Part shown: positions 17,145 to 25,967 of the stretch, piece by piece | Numbering within the stretch: position 1 is the stretch's first letter | Layout of the letters: each line of letters begins with the position of its first letter | NCBI RefSeq assembly: GCF_024701375.2 | Contig: NZ_CP113910.1 | Coordinates: 6,820,001 to 6,884,000, forward strand | Source of the DNA: Streptomyces sp. KMM 9044 | Lineage (GTDB): Bacteria > Actinomycetota > Actinomycetes > Streptomycetales > Streptomycetaceae | Length of the DNA: 64,000 nt | Direction of reading: 5' to 3' | Notes under the pieces: model-generated | The model's database searches: none | What the model was told of the DNA's origin: nothing | The model's input: only the letters and a program-made list of their open reading frames with translations | Made by a program: the position numbers and the translations under genes

Positions 17145-17744
17145 TCAGCCCTCCCGGGCGGCCAGCGCCAGGAACTGTGTGTCCTCGTCGGTGTAGGACA
17201 TCATGCGCCAGCCCGAACCGGCCAACAGCGGACGGAGGTTGGGTTCCGCGCGGAGGTCGTCCGGCGTGATCGTGCGACCCTGGCGGGCAGCGAGTGCCGC
17301 CCTGCCGATCGGATGGAACAACGCGAGCATCCCACCGGGCCGCACCACCCGGGCCAGCTCCCCGAGATTCACGGCCGGGTGAGGCAGGTGCGCGATCAGA
17401 CCCGCCGCGAACACGGCGTCGAGCGACCCCGGACGCAGCGGCAGCGCGGCGACATCCGTGAGCAGCAGCGTGCCGTCACGGTCCCGTCCCGCCCGCGCGG
17501 CCTCCCGCAGCATGGCCGGAGTCAGATCCGCCCCGAGGACCGTCCCGAAGGGTCCCACGGCCGCCCGCAGCGGGGGCAGGGCCCGCCCGGTGCCACAGCC
17601 GGCATCAAGGACCCGGTCGCCCTCGCGCAGCCCGAGCCCGGCGACCGCGGCCGCGTAGACGGGACCGTCGTCGGGGAATCGGCGTTCCCAGCCGGCGGCG
17701 CGCGCGGAGAAGAACTCCTGGACGTGTGTGTGGTCGTCGCTCAT
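17145..17744 (-). CDS. Class I SAM-dependent methyltransferase
   Basis: A 199-residue methyltransferase of the UbiE/COQ5-like type. The SAM-binding motif I is VLDAGCGTGRALPPLR near residue 46, with an acidic motif II at VLGADLTPAML, motif III-like DVAALPLRPGSLDAVFAAGL, and ARVVRPGGMLALFHPIG. No substrate-specific domain is visible. ATG 17744 is chosen for its 11-base spacing from GGGGGA; ATG 17753, three codons earlier, is only two bases from it. The gene is followed downstream by the frameshifted hypothetical gene and has the PPOX gene upstream on the same strand, 136 bp away. Confidence 0.85.
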   Translation of the reverse strand: MSDDHTHVQEFFSARAAGWERRFPDDGPVYAAAVAGLGLREGDRVLDAGCGTGRALPPLRAAVGPFGTVLGADLTPAMLREAARAGRDRDGTLLLTDVAALPLRPGSLDAVFAAGLIAHLPHPAVNLGELARVVRPGGMLALFHPIGRAALAARQGRTITPDDLRAEPNLRPLLAGSGWRMMSYTDEDTQFLALAAREG

Positions 17745-17880
17745 GTCCGGCATGATCCCCCACCTGCCGGCCCGCACCACAGCACCCCGCGGCGGCTCGT
17801 CCCCGTCCCTCGCCCCTCCCGTAATCCGGACGCGATCGCGCGTGCCGCCGAGCCACCGGATCCGGCCACCGTCCCGGCGG

Positions 17881-18309
17881 TCAGTCCGCGACGTTCTTCT
17901 CCGCCAGGACCTTCTCGACGGTGACACGGACGAGGAGTTCGCCCGGTACGCCGTTGCGCTCCCCGAACTCCTCGGCGCGGTCCTCGCCCATGTAGCGTGC
18001 GGCGATCCGTGTGGCCCAGGGGACCAGGTCCCCGGCGTCCCCGGAGATCCGCGCCCGGCCCCGCAGTACCACGAAGGCGAACGGCGGCCGGTCGTCGTCC
18101 ACGCACAGGGCGACCCGCCCGTCACGGGCCAAATTGTGTCCTTTCACCGTCGCCCCGCCGGTGTTGAACACGATGTCGTCCCCGTCGAGCACGAACCAGA
18201 TCGGTGCCACGTGCGGACTGCCGTCGGCGCACACGGTGGAAAGCTTGGCGGTCCGGGTTCCGTACGAGACGAACTCCCGCCATTCCTCGTCGGTCATCCT
18301 CTGTCCCAT
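17881..18309 (-). CDS. PPOX-class (probably F420-dependent) oxidoreductase
   Basis: A 142-residue split-barrel flavin/deazaflavin-binding protein of the pyridoxamine-phosphate-oxidase fold. The pattern GTRTAKLSTVCADGSPHVAPIWFVLDGDDIVF, then VKGHNLARDGRVALCVDD, and FVVLRGRARI near residue 90 match the small actinobacterial F420H2-dependent PPOX group, which acts on varied substrates. The RBS GGAGGATAGGAG stands before ATG 18309. It is divergent from the Roadblock gene with only 88 bp between the starts, so the two may share control. Confidence 0.85.
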   Translation of the reverse strand: MGQRMTDEEWREFVSYGTRTAKLSTVCADGSPHVAPIWFVLDGDDIVFNTGGATVKGHNLARDGRVALCVDDDRPPFAFVVLRGRARISGDAGDLVPWATRIAARYMGEDRAEEFGERNGVPGELLVRVTVEKVLAEKNVAD

Positions 18310-18397
18310 GGCTCCTATCCTCCTTGTCCGGTGCCCGGTCGTGGGGAAGGCTGGCGGAGGAACCTGTACAGGGCAGAGCAAGGGGGAGATTCGCGGC

Positions 18398-18811
18398 ATG
18401 ACACAAAACCGGGGACTCGACTGGCTGCTGGACGACCTGACCCAGAGAGTCGAGGAGGTACGGCACGCACTGGTCCTGTCCAACGACGGACTGGTGACCG
18501 GGAGAAGCACGGGGCTGCGAAGCGAGGACGCGGAGTACTTAGCCGCCGTGTCGTCCGGACTGCACAGTCTGGCCAGGGGCTCCGGACAGCATTTCGGCGC
18601 GGGCGGGATGCGCCAGACGATGATCGAGTTCGACGACGCGGTGCTCTTCGTCACCGCGGCCGGCACCGGCAGCTGCCTGTGCGTGCTCAGTGGGGCCGAG
18701 GCCGACATCGGCCGGATCGCGTACGAAATGACCCTGCTGGTCAACCGGGTCGGTGAGCATCTGGACGTGGACGCACGCCGGCCGGAACCCGAGGACCCCA
18801 CAGGCGGCTGA
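18398..18811 (+). CDS. Roadblock/LC7-domain protein (CvnB-like), orphan
   Basis: A 137-residue Roadblock/LC7 protein: LDWLLDDLTQRVEEVRHALVLSNDGLVTGRSTGL at the N-terminus, RGSGQHFGAGGMRQTMIEFDDAVLFVTAAG in the middle. In Streptomyces such proteins are usually the second gene (cvnB) of four-gene conservons with a sensor kinase, a DUF742 protein and a Ras-like GTPase. None of those partners is here, so this copy is an orphan that may dock onto a conservon elsewhere or work alone. A strong RBS (AGGGGGAG) precedes ATG 18398. Confidence 0.88.
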   Translation: MTQNRGLDWLLDDLTQRVEEVRHALVLSNDGLVTGRSTGLRSEDAEYLAAVSSGLHSLARGSGQHFGAGGMRQTMIEFDDAVLFVTAAGTGSCLCVLSGAEADIGRIAYEMTLLVNRVGEHLDVDARRPEPEDPTGG

Positions 18812-18936
18812 GACGCACGGTCGTCGACTCCGCGGAGTTATCCACAGGCTTGTCACGAAGAGTGACGAACCGGATACGGTTTTCTCCGGGCGGCGCATCC
18901 GGCGTCGGCCGTACGCACTCCAGGGGGAAGACGAGC

Positions 18937-20010
18937 ATGCCCGAAAACACCGCCACACACGATGTCACGACCGTCGGTTCCTGGGTCACGCCAGGCCGTG
19001 CGGCACGGGAACTCGGCCTCAGGCCGGGCGAGTTCGACCCTGCTGTGGACCTAGGCCGGATCCGCGTCACCTCCGGTGAGCGGGGCACCGGCCGCCGCGT
19101 CGACCGTGGCGAACTCCAACGGCTCCAGGCCCGTCCAGATCATCCGGAGGCCCTGCGGGAGAGCGTCAGGACCGTGGGCACCACAGAGGGCGCGCTGCTC
19201 ATGGGGGTGACGAAGGACCGGTTCACGCGCCTGGCCCGGCTGGGACTGCTGGTCCCCACGAGGTTCTGCCTCAACCGCTGCCGTGCCGTGGTCTGGTTCT
19301 ATCTCGACGAGGAGCTAAGGCGGTTCACGGCGGACGAGAAGAACACCATGCTGCTGAGGGGCCGCACGCCCGACAATCTCAAGGCACAGCTCGACAGCGG
19401 CCTCGACCTGCGGGCCCGCGACGGGCGCACCCGCCGTCTGGCCGTTCTGCTCCGAAGGGCCACCGACCCCTGGTCACGCGCCGGAGCCCTCTCCCTGCTC
19501 GGCCCGCCGCACGTCGCCGAGATGGTCGGGGACCCCTACGAGCGTTCCCACCTCAGCCGGTTCTGCCCCGCGCGGCCCTCCCGCGGCGCCCCGGGCTCAC
19601 CAGTCGCCGTCCTCGTGGAGACCCTCGTGACCGCCCAGGACCCCGACGAGATCGCCTGGCTCCAGGTGGACCTGGCACGGCTGCTGGCACAGGCCCGCGA
19701 ACACCGGCCGACGCCCCGCCCGGCTTCCGCCCCCCACCGCTCCGCACCGGCGGGGCCGACGTCCCGGCAGCCGGAGCGCCCACGCGGGGTGTTCCGTGAG
19801 CTGCTCGCCCGGTGGCGCGGCAGAGAACGAGGACCGGGAGCCCGGCGACGACTGCCCCACCGGCCCGCCTGCCCCGCCGGCCTGGGTGATCCGCCCCGCG
19901 ATCTACAGGGCCCGGAACAGTCCTTCCTGAACGACGGACACCAGCATCCGCCCCTCACGGTCGTAGATCCGCCCCCGGGCCAGACCGCGCCCGCCCACGG
20001 CGATCGGTGA
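18937..20010 (+). CDS. DUF6397 family protein with a C-terminal extension into tesB
   Basis: A 357-residue Streptomyces-specific protein. The N-terminus (GRAARELGLRPGEFDPAVDLGRIR) and LMGVTKDRFTRLARLGLLVP both look like helix-turn-helix elements, so DNA binding is plausible. The segments VVWFYLDEELRRF and VAEMVGDPYERSHLSRFCPA match the family as I know it. The family normally ends soon after a Pro-Arg-Gly/Trp-Arg-rich stretch, here RGVFRELLARWRGRE near residue 295. This copy runs on for about 60 more residues of low plausibility, the last 108 bases overlapping tesB on the opposite strand. A lost stop codon is likely. Confidence 0.82.
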   Translation: MPENTATHDVTTVGSWVTPGRAARELGLRPGEFDPAVDLGRIRVTSGERGTGRRVDRGELQRLQARPDHPEALRESVRTVGTTEGALLMGVTKDRFTRLARLGLLVPTRFCLNRCRAVVWFYLDEELRRFTADEKNTMLLRGRTPDNLKAQLDSGLDLRARDGRTRRLAVLLRRATDPWSRAGALSLLGPPHVAEMVGDPYERSHLSRFCPARPSRGAPGSPVAVLVETLVTAQDPDEIAWLQVDLARLLAQAREHRPTPRPASAPHRSAPAGPTSRQPERPRGVFRELLARWRGRERGPGARRRLPHRPACPAGLGDPPRDLQGPEQSFLNDGHQHPPLTVVDPPPGQTAPAHGDR

Positions 20011-20769
20011 CTCCTGGTCGTACAGGAACCACTCGTCCGCGCGGAACGGGCGGTGGAACCACATCGCGTGGTCGAGTGACGCCATGTCGAAGCCACGCGG
20101 ACCCCACAGAGGTTCCACCGGGAGCCGGACGGCGTCCAGCAGCGTCATGTCACTGGCGTAGGTCAGGGCGCAGGTGTGCACCAGCGGATCGTCGCCGAGC
20201 GGGCCCACCGCGCGCATCCACACGGCGCTGCGCGGTTCGGCGTCCTTGACGTCGTCCGGGTCCCAGCGCAGCCGGTCCGCGTAGCGGATGTCGAAGGGCT
20301 GACGGCGGGCCATCCGCTCCAACTGCTCCGGCAACTCGCCCAGATGTTCGCGGATCTCCTCCGTGACCGTCGGCAGCGACTCCGGATCCGCGACCTCGCG
20401 GGCCGGCGGCAGCTGGTGCTCGAAACTCCCCTGTTCAGGCTTGTGGAAGGAGGCGGTGAGAGTGAAGATCGTGCGGCCCTGCTGCACGGCGGTGACCCGG
20501 CGGGTCGTGAACGACCGGCCGTCCCGCACCCGTTCGACCTGGTACACGATCGGAACCCCGGGCCGGCCGGGGCGCAGGAAGTACGCGTGCAGCGAGTGCA
20601 CGGGGCGGTCGCCCTCCGTGGTACGGCCCGCGGCGACGAGCGCCTGGCCGGCCACCTGGCCCCCGAAGACCCGCTGCAGCGACTCCTGCGGACTGCGGCC
20701 ACGGAAAATGTCGACCTCGATCTGCTCCAGGTCGAGCAGGGCGACGAGGCTCTCGGTCGGGTTCGGCAT
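19903..20769 (-). CDS. tesB: Acyl-CoA thioesterase II
   Basis: A 288-residue double-hotdog thioesterase that hydrolyses acyl-CoA to free acid and CoA. Family blocks include VFGGQVAGQALVAAGRT near residue 35, VHSLHAYFLRPGRPGVPI near 58, ASFHKPEQG, and the second-domain catalytic region ASLDHAMWFHRPFRADEWFLYDQESP near 240, where the Asp is part of the catalytic triad. ATG 20769 has AGGAG at a spacing of 10. The helicase gene lies upstream on the same strand, with its stop only 19 bases from this start, so the two are probably co-transcribed. The 3' end overlaps DUF6397. Confidence 0.95.
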   Translation of the reverse strand: MPNPTESLVALLDLEQIEVDIFRGRSPQESLQRVFGGQVAGQALVAAGRTTEGDRPVHSLHAYFLRPGRPGVPIVYQVERVRDGRSFTTRRVTAVQQGRTIFTLTASFHKPEQGSFEHQLPPAREVADPESLPTVTEEIREHLGELPEQLERMARRQPFDIRYADRLRWDPDDVKDAEPRSAVWMRAVGPLGDDPLVHTCALTYASDMTLLDAVRLPVEPLWGPRGFDMASLDHAMWFHRPFRADEWFLYDQESPIAVGGRGLARGRIYDREGRMLVSVVQEGLFRAL

Positions 20770-20788
20770 GGGCACATTGCTCCTGTGT

Positions 20789-23302
20789 TCACAGCTGGCC
20801 GACATCGGTGACCCGGACGACCGCGCGGCCCTCCGCGTCGGAGGCGGTGAGGTCGACCTGGGCGCTGACCCCCCAGTCGTGGTCGCCGTTCGGGTCGTCG
20901 AAGATCTGCCGGACCCGCCACAGCCCGTTGTCCGGCTCCTCGTCGATCAGCAGCAGCTTGGGACCGCGGGCGTCGGGGCCGGTGCCGAGTTCCTCGTACT
21001 CGTCCCAGTACCTGTCCAAGGCCTCGCCCCAGGCGCCGGCGTCCCAGCCGGCCTCGGCGTCCAGCTCGCCCAGCGCGTCCACCTGGTCCAGAGCGGCCAG
21101 TTCGACACGGCGGAACATGGCGTTGCGGACCAGGACACGGAAGGCGCGCGCGTTGGCGGTGACCGGCTTGACCTGGTCGGCCTTCTCCTGGGCCTCCTCG
21201 GCGGTCATCTCCGCGGGGTTGGCCAACTGCTCCCACTCATCCAGCAGACTCGAGTCGACCTGACGCACCACCTCGCCCAGCCAGGCGATCAGATCCTGGA
21301 GGTCCTCGGACTTCAGGTCGTCCGGGACGGTGTGCTCCAGGGCCTTGTAGGCGCTGGCCAGGTACCGCAGCACGATGCCCTCGGTCCGGGCCAGCTCGTA
21401 ATGGGACACCAACTCGGTGAAGGACATGGCCCGCTCGTACATGTCCCGCACCACGGACTTCGGAGACAGCGGATGGTCACCGACCCACGGATGGCTCTTG
21501 CGGTAGGTGTCGTACGCGTGGAAGAGCAGCTCCTCCAACGGCTTCGGGTACGTGATGTCCTGGAGGCGCTCCATGCGCTCCTCGTACTCGACGCCGTCCG
21601 CCTTCATCAGGGCGACCGCCTCGCCGCGCGCCTTGTTCTGCTGTGCGGCGAGGATCTGGCGCGGGTCGTCCAGCGTGGACTCCACCACGGACACCATGTC
21701 GAGCGCGTAGGACGGCGACTCGGGGTCCAGCAGCTCGAACGCGGCCAGCGCGAAGGTGGACAGCGGCTGGTTCAGCGCGAAGTCCTGCTGCAGATCCACG
21801 GTGAGCCGGACGATCCGCCCCTCGGCATCCGGACTGTCCAGCTTCTCGACGATGCCGCCGTCCAGCAGCGAGCGGTAGATGGCGATCGCCCGCCGGATGT
21901 GCCGGAGCTGCTGTTTGCGCGGCTCGTGGTTGTCCTCGAGGAGGTGCCGCATCGCCTCGAAGGCGTTGCCGGGCCGGGCGATCACCGACAGCAACATCGT
22001 GTGCGTCACCCGGAAACGGGAGGTCAGCGGCTCGGGATCGGAACCGATGAGCTTCTCGAAGGTCTGCTCCGACCAGGCGACGAACCGCTCCGGCGCCTTC
22101 TTGCGGACCACCTTGCGGCGCTTCTTCGGGTCGTCGCCCGCCTTGGCCAGCGCCTTCTCGTTCTCGACGACGTGCTCGGGGGCCTGCGCGACGACGAACC
22201 CCTCGGTGTCGAAGCCGGCCCGTCCGGCCCGGCCCGCGATCTGGTGGAACTCGCGGGCCCGCAGCGTGCGCACCCGGTTCCCGTCGTACTTGGTCAGGGC
22301 GGTGAACAGCACCGTGCGGATCGGGACGTTGACCCCCACGCCCAGCGTGTCCGTACCGCAGATAACCTTCAGCAGACCGGCCTGTGCCAGCTTCTCCACC
22401 AGCCGCCGGTACTTGGGCAGCATGCCGGCGTGGTGTACACCGATGCCGTGCCGCACGTAACGGGACAGGTTGCGGCCGAACTTGGTGGTGAAGCGGAAGT
22501 TGCCGATCAGGTCGGCGATCTTTTCCTTCTCCTCGCGCGTGCACATGTTGATGCTCATCAGCGCCTGCGTCCGCTCCACCGCCTGGGCCTGCGTGAAGTG
22601 CACGATGTAGACCGGTGCCTGCCGGGCCGCCAGCAGGTCCGTGAGCGTTTCGGTGAGCGGCGTGTAGCGGTACTCGTAGGACAGAGGGACCGGCCGGGTC
22701 GCCGAACGGACCACCGACGTGGGGCGGCCGGTGCGGCGGGCGAGGTCCTTCTCGAAGAAGGAGACGTCGCCGAGCGTCGCCGACATCAGCACGAACTGCA
22801 CCTGCGGCAGTTCCAGCAGCGGGATCTGCCAGGCCCAGCCCCGGTCCTGCTCCGCGTAGAAGTGGAACTCGTCCATGACGACCTGGCCGACGTCGGCGTT
22901 CCTGCCGTCGCGCAGCGCGATCGACGCCAGCACCTCGGCGGTGCAGCAGATGACCGGGGCATCGGCGTTTACGGACGCGTCGCCGGTCAGCATGCCGACG
23001 TTCTCCGTGCCGAAGACCTTGCACAGTTCGAAGAACTTCTCCGAGACCAGAGCCTTGATCGGCGCGGTGTAGAAAGTGACCTCGTCCCGCGCCAGCGCGG
23101 CGAAGTGCGCGGCGGCCGCGATCATGCTCTTGCCCGAGCCGGTGGGAGTCGAGACGATCACGTTCGCCCCGGAGACCACCTCGATCAGCGCCTCCTCCTG
23201 GTGGGGATAGAGCGTGAGACCGCGTTCCACGGACCATGACTCGAAGGCTTCGTACAGGGCGTCGGGGTCGGCGGTCGGCGGCAGCTGATCGATGAGGGTC
23301 AC
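20789..23302 (-). CDS. Ski2/Mtr4-like DEAD/DEAH-box RNA helicase
   Basis: An 837-residue superfamily 2 helicase. Motif I TPTGSGKS is at residues about 51-58, motif II DEFH near 142, motif III SATL, and motif VI QIAGRAGRAGFD near 355; a long C-terminal region carries ratchet-like and DUF3516-type helices. GTG 23302 is the start, because the encoded TLIDQLPPTADPDALYEAFESW is the usual N-terminus of the Streptomyces homologues; the RBS is weak. Proteins of this type are conserved across actinobacteria and are thought to act on structured RNA, but the biological role is not established. Confidence 0.92.
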   Translation of the reverse strand: MTLIDQLPPTADPDALYEAFESWSVERGLTLYPHQEEALIEVVSGANVIVSTPTGSGKSMIAAAAHFAALARDEVTFYTAPIKALVSEKFFELCKVFGTENVGMLTGDASVNADAPVICCTAEVLASIALRDGRNADVGQVVMDEFHFYAEQDRGWAWQIPLLELPQVQFVLMSATLGDVSFFEKDLARRTGRPTSVVRSATRPVPLSYEYRYTPLTETLTDLLAARQAPVYIVHFTQAQAVERTQALMSINMCTREEKEKIADLIGNFRFTTKFGRNLSRYVRHGIGVHHAGMLPKYRRLVEKLAQAGLLKVICGTDTLGVGVNVPIRTVLFTALTKYDGNRVRTLRAREFHQIAGRAGRAGFDTEGFVVAQAPEHVVENEKALAKAGDDPKKRRKVVRKKAPERFVAWSEQTFEKLIGSDPEPLTSRFRVTHTMLLSVIARPGNAFEAMRHLLEDNHEPRKQQLRHIRRAIAIYRSLLDGGIVEKLDSPDAEGRIVRLTVDLQQDFALNQPLSTFALAAFELLDPESPSYALDMVSVVESTLDDPRQILAAQQNKARGEAVALMKADGVEYEERMERLQDITYPKPLEELLFHAYDTYRKSHPWVGDHPLSPKSVVRDMYERAMSFTELVSHYELARTEGIVLRYLASAYKALEHTVPDDLKSEDLQDLIAWLGEVVRQVDSSLLDEWEQLANPAEMTAEEAQEKADQVKPVTANARAFRVLVRNAMFRRVELAALDQVDALGELDAEAGWDAGAWGEALDRYWDEYEELGTGPDARGPKLLLIDEEPDNGLWRVRQIFDDPNGDHDWGVSAQVDLTASDAEGRAVVRVTDVGQL

Positions 23303-23447
23303 GCACCCATCTTGCCTGCAGCCGGGCCTCGCGCGGGAATCGGATTCGGCCACGAAGATCGCGAACGCTACGCTGTGTCGCCGAAGGGGCGGCAGCGCAC
23401 CTGGTCAACCGGACAGCGGCACAGAAAGAACAGGGCGGGCAACGGGG

Positions 23448-24242
23448 ATGATGGGACCAGCACACTCACTGTCGGGTGCCGCGGCATGGCTCGGGGTGGG
23501 CGCGGCGACGACCGCCGCGGGGAAGCCGATGCCGTGGCCGGTGCTTCTGATCGGCGCGCTGATATGCGCCGGTGCCGCCCTCGCCCCGGATCTGGACCAC
23601 AAGGCGGCGACGATCTCGCGGTCCTTCGGGCCGGTGTCCCGGGGGCTGTGCGAGATCGTCGACAAGCTCTCGTACGCCGTCTACAAGGCCACCCGCAAAC
23701 CGGGCGACCCGCGCCGCTCCGGCGGCCACCGCACCCTCACCCACACGTGGCTGTGGGCGGCCCTGATCGGAGGGGGCGCGTCCGTCCTGGCGATCACGGG
23801 CGGCCGGTGGGCGGTGCTGGCGATCCTCTTCGTCCACATGGTGCTGGCCATCGAGGGCCTGCTGTGGCGGGCGACCCGGGGAGCCAGCAGCGATGTCCTG
23901 GTCTGGCTGCTCGCCGCGACCAGTGCCTGGATCCTCGCGGGCATTCTGGACGAGCCGGGCAACGGTGCCGCATGGCTGTTCACGGAACCCGGCCAGGAGT
24001 ACCTGTGGCTGGGGCTGCCGATAGTCCTGGGCGCGCTGGTGCACGACATCGGCGACGCCCTGACCATCTCCGGTTGCCCGATCCTGTGGCCCATACCGGT
24101 GGGCCGCAAGCGCTGGTACCCCCTCGGGCCGCCGAAGGCGATGCGGTTCCGGGCGGGCAGCTGGGTGGAGATCAAGGTGCTGATGCCAGGGTTCATGCTG
24201 CTCGGCGGTGTGGGCTGTGCGGTCGCGCTCAACGTGGTCTGA
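23448..24242 (+). CDS. YdjM-like membrane-bound metal-dependent hydrolase
   Basis: A 264-residue polytopic membrane protein of the YdjM/DUF457 group (LexA-binding, metal-dependent hydrolase-like). Signature residues are in place: GAALAPDLDHKAATISR near residue 43 (the D-x-D-H motif), GHRTLTHTWLWA near 95 (the H-R-x-x-T-H motif), and HDIGDALTISGCPILWPI near 205. Three to five hydrophobic segments lie between. E. coli YdjM is SOS-regulated; here no SOS box is visible. ATG 23448 and ATG 23451 are adjacent and cannot be separated. The gene is divergent from the helicase gene. Confidence 0.85.
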   Translation: MMGPAHSLSGAAAWLGVGAATTAAGKPMPWPVLLIGALICAGAALAPDLDHKAATISRSFGPVSRGLCEIVDKLSYAVYKATRKPGDPRRSGGHRTLTHTWLWAALIGGGASVLAITGGRWAVLAILFVHMVLAIEGLLWRATRGASSDVLVWLLAATSAWILAGILDEPGNGAAWLFTEPGQEYLWLGLPIVLGALVHDIGDALTISGCPILWPIPVGRKRWYPLGPPKAMRFRAGSWVEIKVLMPGFMLLGGVGCAVALNVV

Positions 24243-24307
24243 GGCGCGGACGAAGGAGCCGTGCCCCTCACCCGGCCGCCGGTGACCCGGTGGTCGCCGT
24301 CATCGGC

Positions 24308-24562
24308 TCAACCGGAGCTCTCAGCGCCGTAGCGGCGCTCGAAGCGGGCGACGCGTCCTTCGGTGTCCACGGCCCGTGCCTTTCCCGTGTAAAAGGGGTG
24401 GCTCTCCGAGGAGATCTCCACCTCCACGACCGGATAGGTCTCGCCGTCGTCCCACTCGATCGTCTGCTCACTGGTCGCTGTGGACCGGGTCAGGAACGCG
24501 TATCCGGCAGCCCGGTCGCGGAAGACGACGGGGTGGTAGTCGGGGTGCTTGTCCTGCTGCAT
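24308..24562 (-). CDS. rpmE2: 50S ribosomal protein L31 type B
   Basis: An 84-residue L31 of the type without the zinc-binding cysteines (no Cys in the protein). The family sequence is clear: [25 protein letters not shown], then [34 protein letters not shown]. In Streptomyces the zinc-free L31 replaces the Cys-containing one when zinc is scarce, under the repressor Zur. I looked upstream for the AT-rich Zur palindrome and did not see one within 100 bp. GAGGAGCC precedes ATG 24562. Confidence 0.93.
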   Translation of the reverse strand: MQQDKHPDYHPVVFRDRAAGYAFLTRSTATSEQTIEWDDGETYPVVEVEISSESHPFYTGKARAVDTEGRVARFERRYGAESSG

Positions 24563-24723
24563 GGAGGCTCCTCGTGCGAGGTGGGCGATGCGCGCGGCGC
24601 GCGCGGTGTGTATCGACCCCGTCGGCCCGGACGACCGAAACGGCCCGGGAGAACCGGACCACCGGCACCGTCCGGACGGCCGCATCCGGCCCTGCGGACC
24701 GTCACGGCCGGGAAACAGTGGTG

Positions 24724-25194
24724 TCAGCCGGGCAGGTTGTCCTCGTCGACGACATGCATGGCGGCCTCCTCGGCCGAGGCCGCCGCCCCGTCGATGCCGA
24801 CGTCCGTGGCTACCAGAGCGGTCTCCTCGTCCCCGTGGGCCCCTTCGTCGGGAGCCACGAGCCGGCCGGAGCGCGCGGTGCCGACCTCGTTGTCCAGGAG
24901 CTCGCCGTCGGTGCTCTCGCTGTCGCCGAGGCCGTCACCGTCAAAGGCGACGGGATCGGGCAGTTCCTCGGCGAGCCGCTGGTCCAGGGTCTCGCCCGCC
25001 CTGCGCTCCGACGCGGTCACCCCGCGGTGCTCCACGGCCCATGGCCGCTCCGGAGGGGACCAGCCCCGGTCGAGCGGATCGTCGACGCCGTCGTTCTCGA
25101 GAGTGTCCTCGGCGTCGAGTAGTCCGGTGTCGTCCTGGACCTCGGATCCATCGGGCTGGTAGACATCGTCTCCCCAACCGTCGGCTCTGTTCAC
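24724..25194 (-). CDS. DUF5709 family acidic protein
   Basis: A 156-residue, strongly acidic protein (Asp/Glu-rich throughout, with few hydrophobic clusters). [24 protein letters not shown] at the start and the central [36 protein letters not shown] are the conserved DUF5709 blocks. GTG 25194 has the RBS GGAGGT. The composition suggests a largely disordered cytoplasmic protein; members are often linked to general stress regulons, but no function is established. Confidence 0.88.
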   Translation of the reverse strand: MNRADGWGDDVYQPDGSEVQDDTGLLDAEDTLENDGVDDPLDRGWSPPERPWAVEHRGVTASERRAGETLDQRLAEELPDPVAFDGDGLGDSESTDGELLDNEVGTARSGRLVAPDEGAHGDEETALVATDVGIDGAAASAEEAAMHVVDEDNLPG

Positions 25195-25542
25195 GGGGAC
25201 CTCCAGAGGTGGGGACGGGCCCGTTCCCGCCGTGGCCCGCTACGGGCCGCGCCTGCACGGGGCACTGGCATCACCCGCGCCCCGGTTCTCCGGAACCCTG
25301 GGCGTCCCCCGAGCCGGTGCCTGATTCCACCCTTCCATCCCGGTTCGGCTGTGCGCAACGGCACGGCCCGTACCCGGCGGCGCCCGGTGACGGACAGAGC
25401 ACACGGTGAATCCGTACCCGGGCCCGTCTCACACCGCACCTGGGGGCCGGCCGACCGGGCACGGCCCACCACATCGTCCCCCGCGCCGCGGAGGAAGCGG
25501 GCGGGACCACGGCTGAGACCTGTAGCCCCGGCCTCGCATACC

Positions 25543-25848
25543 TTGCTCATCGAGCGGGACGAGGCCGAGCGTCTGGCCCTCGTGCTCAAGGCCATCGCCG
25601 ACCCCACCCGGCTGCAGATCTCCCGCGTCATCGAGCACACGCCAACCGGCGAAGCCTGTGTGCGACCTCGCCGACTGTCTGGGCTTCCGGCAGCCGACCG
25701 TGAGCCATCACTTGAAGATCATGACCGAGGCGGGCCTGCTGGACCGCGAACGCCGCAGCACCTGGTCGTGGTACTCGGTGAACTACGACGGGCTGAACAG
25801 GGTGCGCGCGATCCTGGATCCGGCGGCCGGCGGCCGGCGGCCGGCGGC
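25543..25848 (+). pseudogene. ArsR-family regulator, frameshifted in a TG run
   Basis: The frame from about TTG 25543 (LLIERDEAERLALVLKAIADPTRLQISRVIEH) is the front half of an ArsR winged helix. At 25655-25662, inside a TGTGTG run, the sense moves to the next frame, where CDLADCLGFRQPTVSHHLKIMTEAGLL and RRSTWSWYSVNYDGLNRVRAIL complete the domain. Adding one TG restores it. The start is unsure because upstream sequence is not protein-like. The 3' end is also spoiled by four 7-bp repeats, which shift frame. The conserved C-V-C-D-L metal-sensing Cys pair would be present in the repaired protein, fitting an arsenite sensor. It sits next to an intact arsR island. Confidence 0.7.
25821..25848. repeat. 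Four tandem copies of a 7-bp unit
   Basis: CGGCGGC is repeated four times head to tail at the 3' end of the broken ArsR gene. The unit is not a multiple of three, so each gain or loss changes the frame. Confidence 0.9.
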
Positions 25849-25967
25849 GTGGCGACTCGGGCTCCCGCCAGGGTTCAGCCCCGATACCGCAGGTCCGGAT
25901 CTCTTCGGGTGCCGATCTGCGGCGCAAGGGCCGGCCCTGTGCGGAGCCGGTCCCTCGCTGTCGCTCC

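Noticed and set aside
20363..23239. A 958-codon open frame on the + strand antisense to the Ski2-like helicase
   Set aside because: It is the mirror of a GC-rich real gene. Its translation has no motifs and skewed composition, while the minus strand has full helicase motifs.
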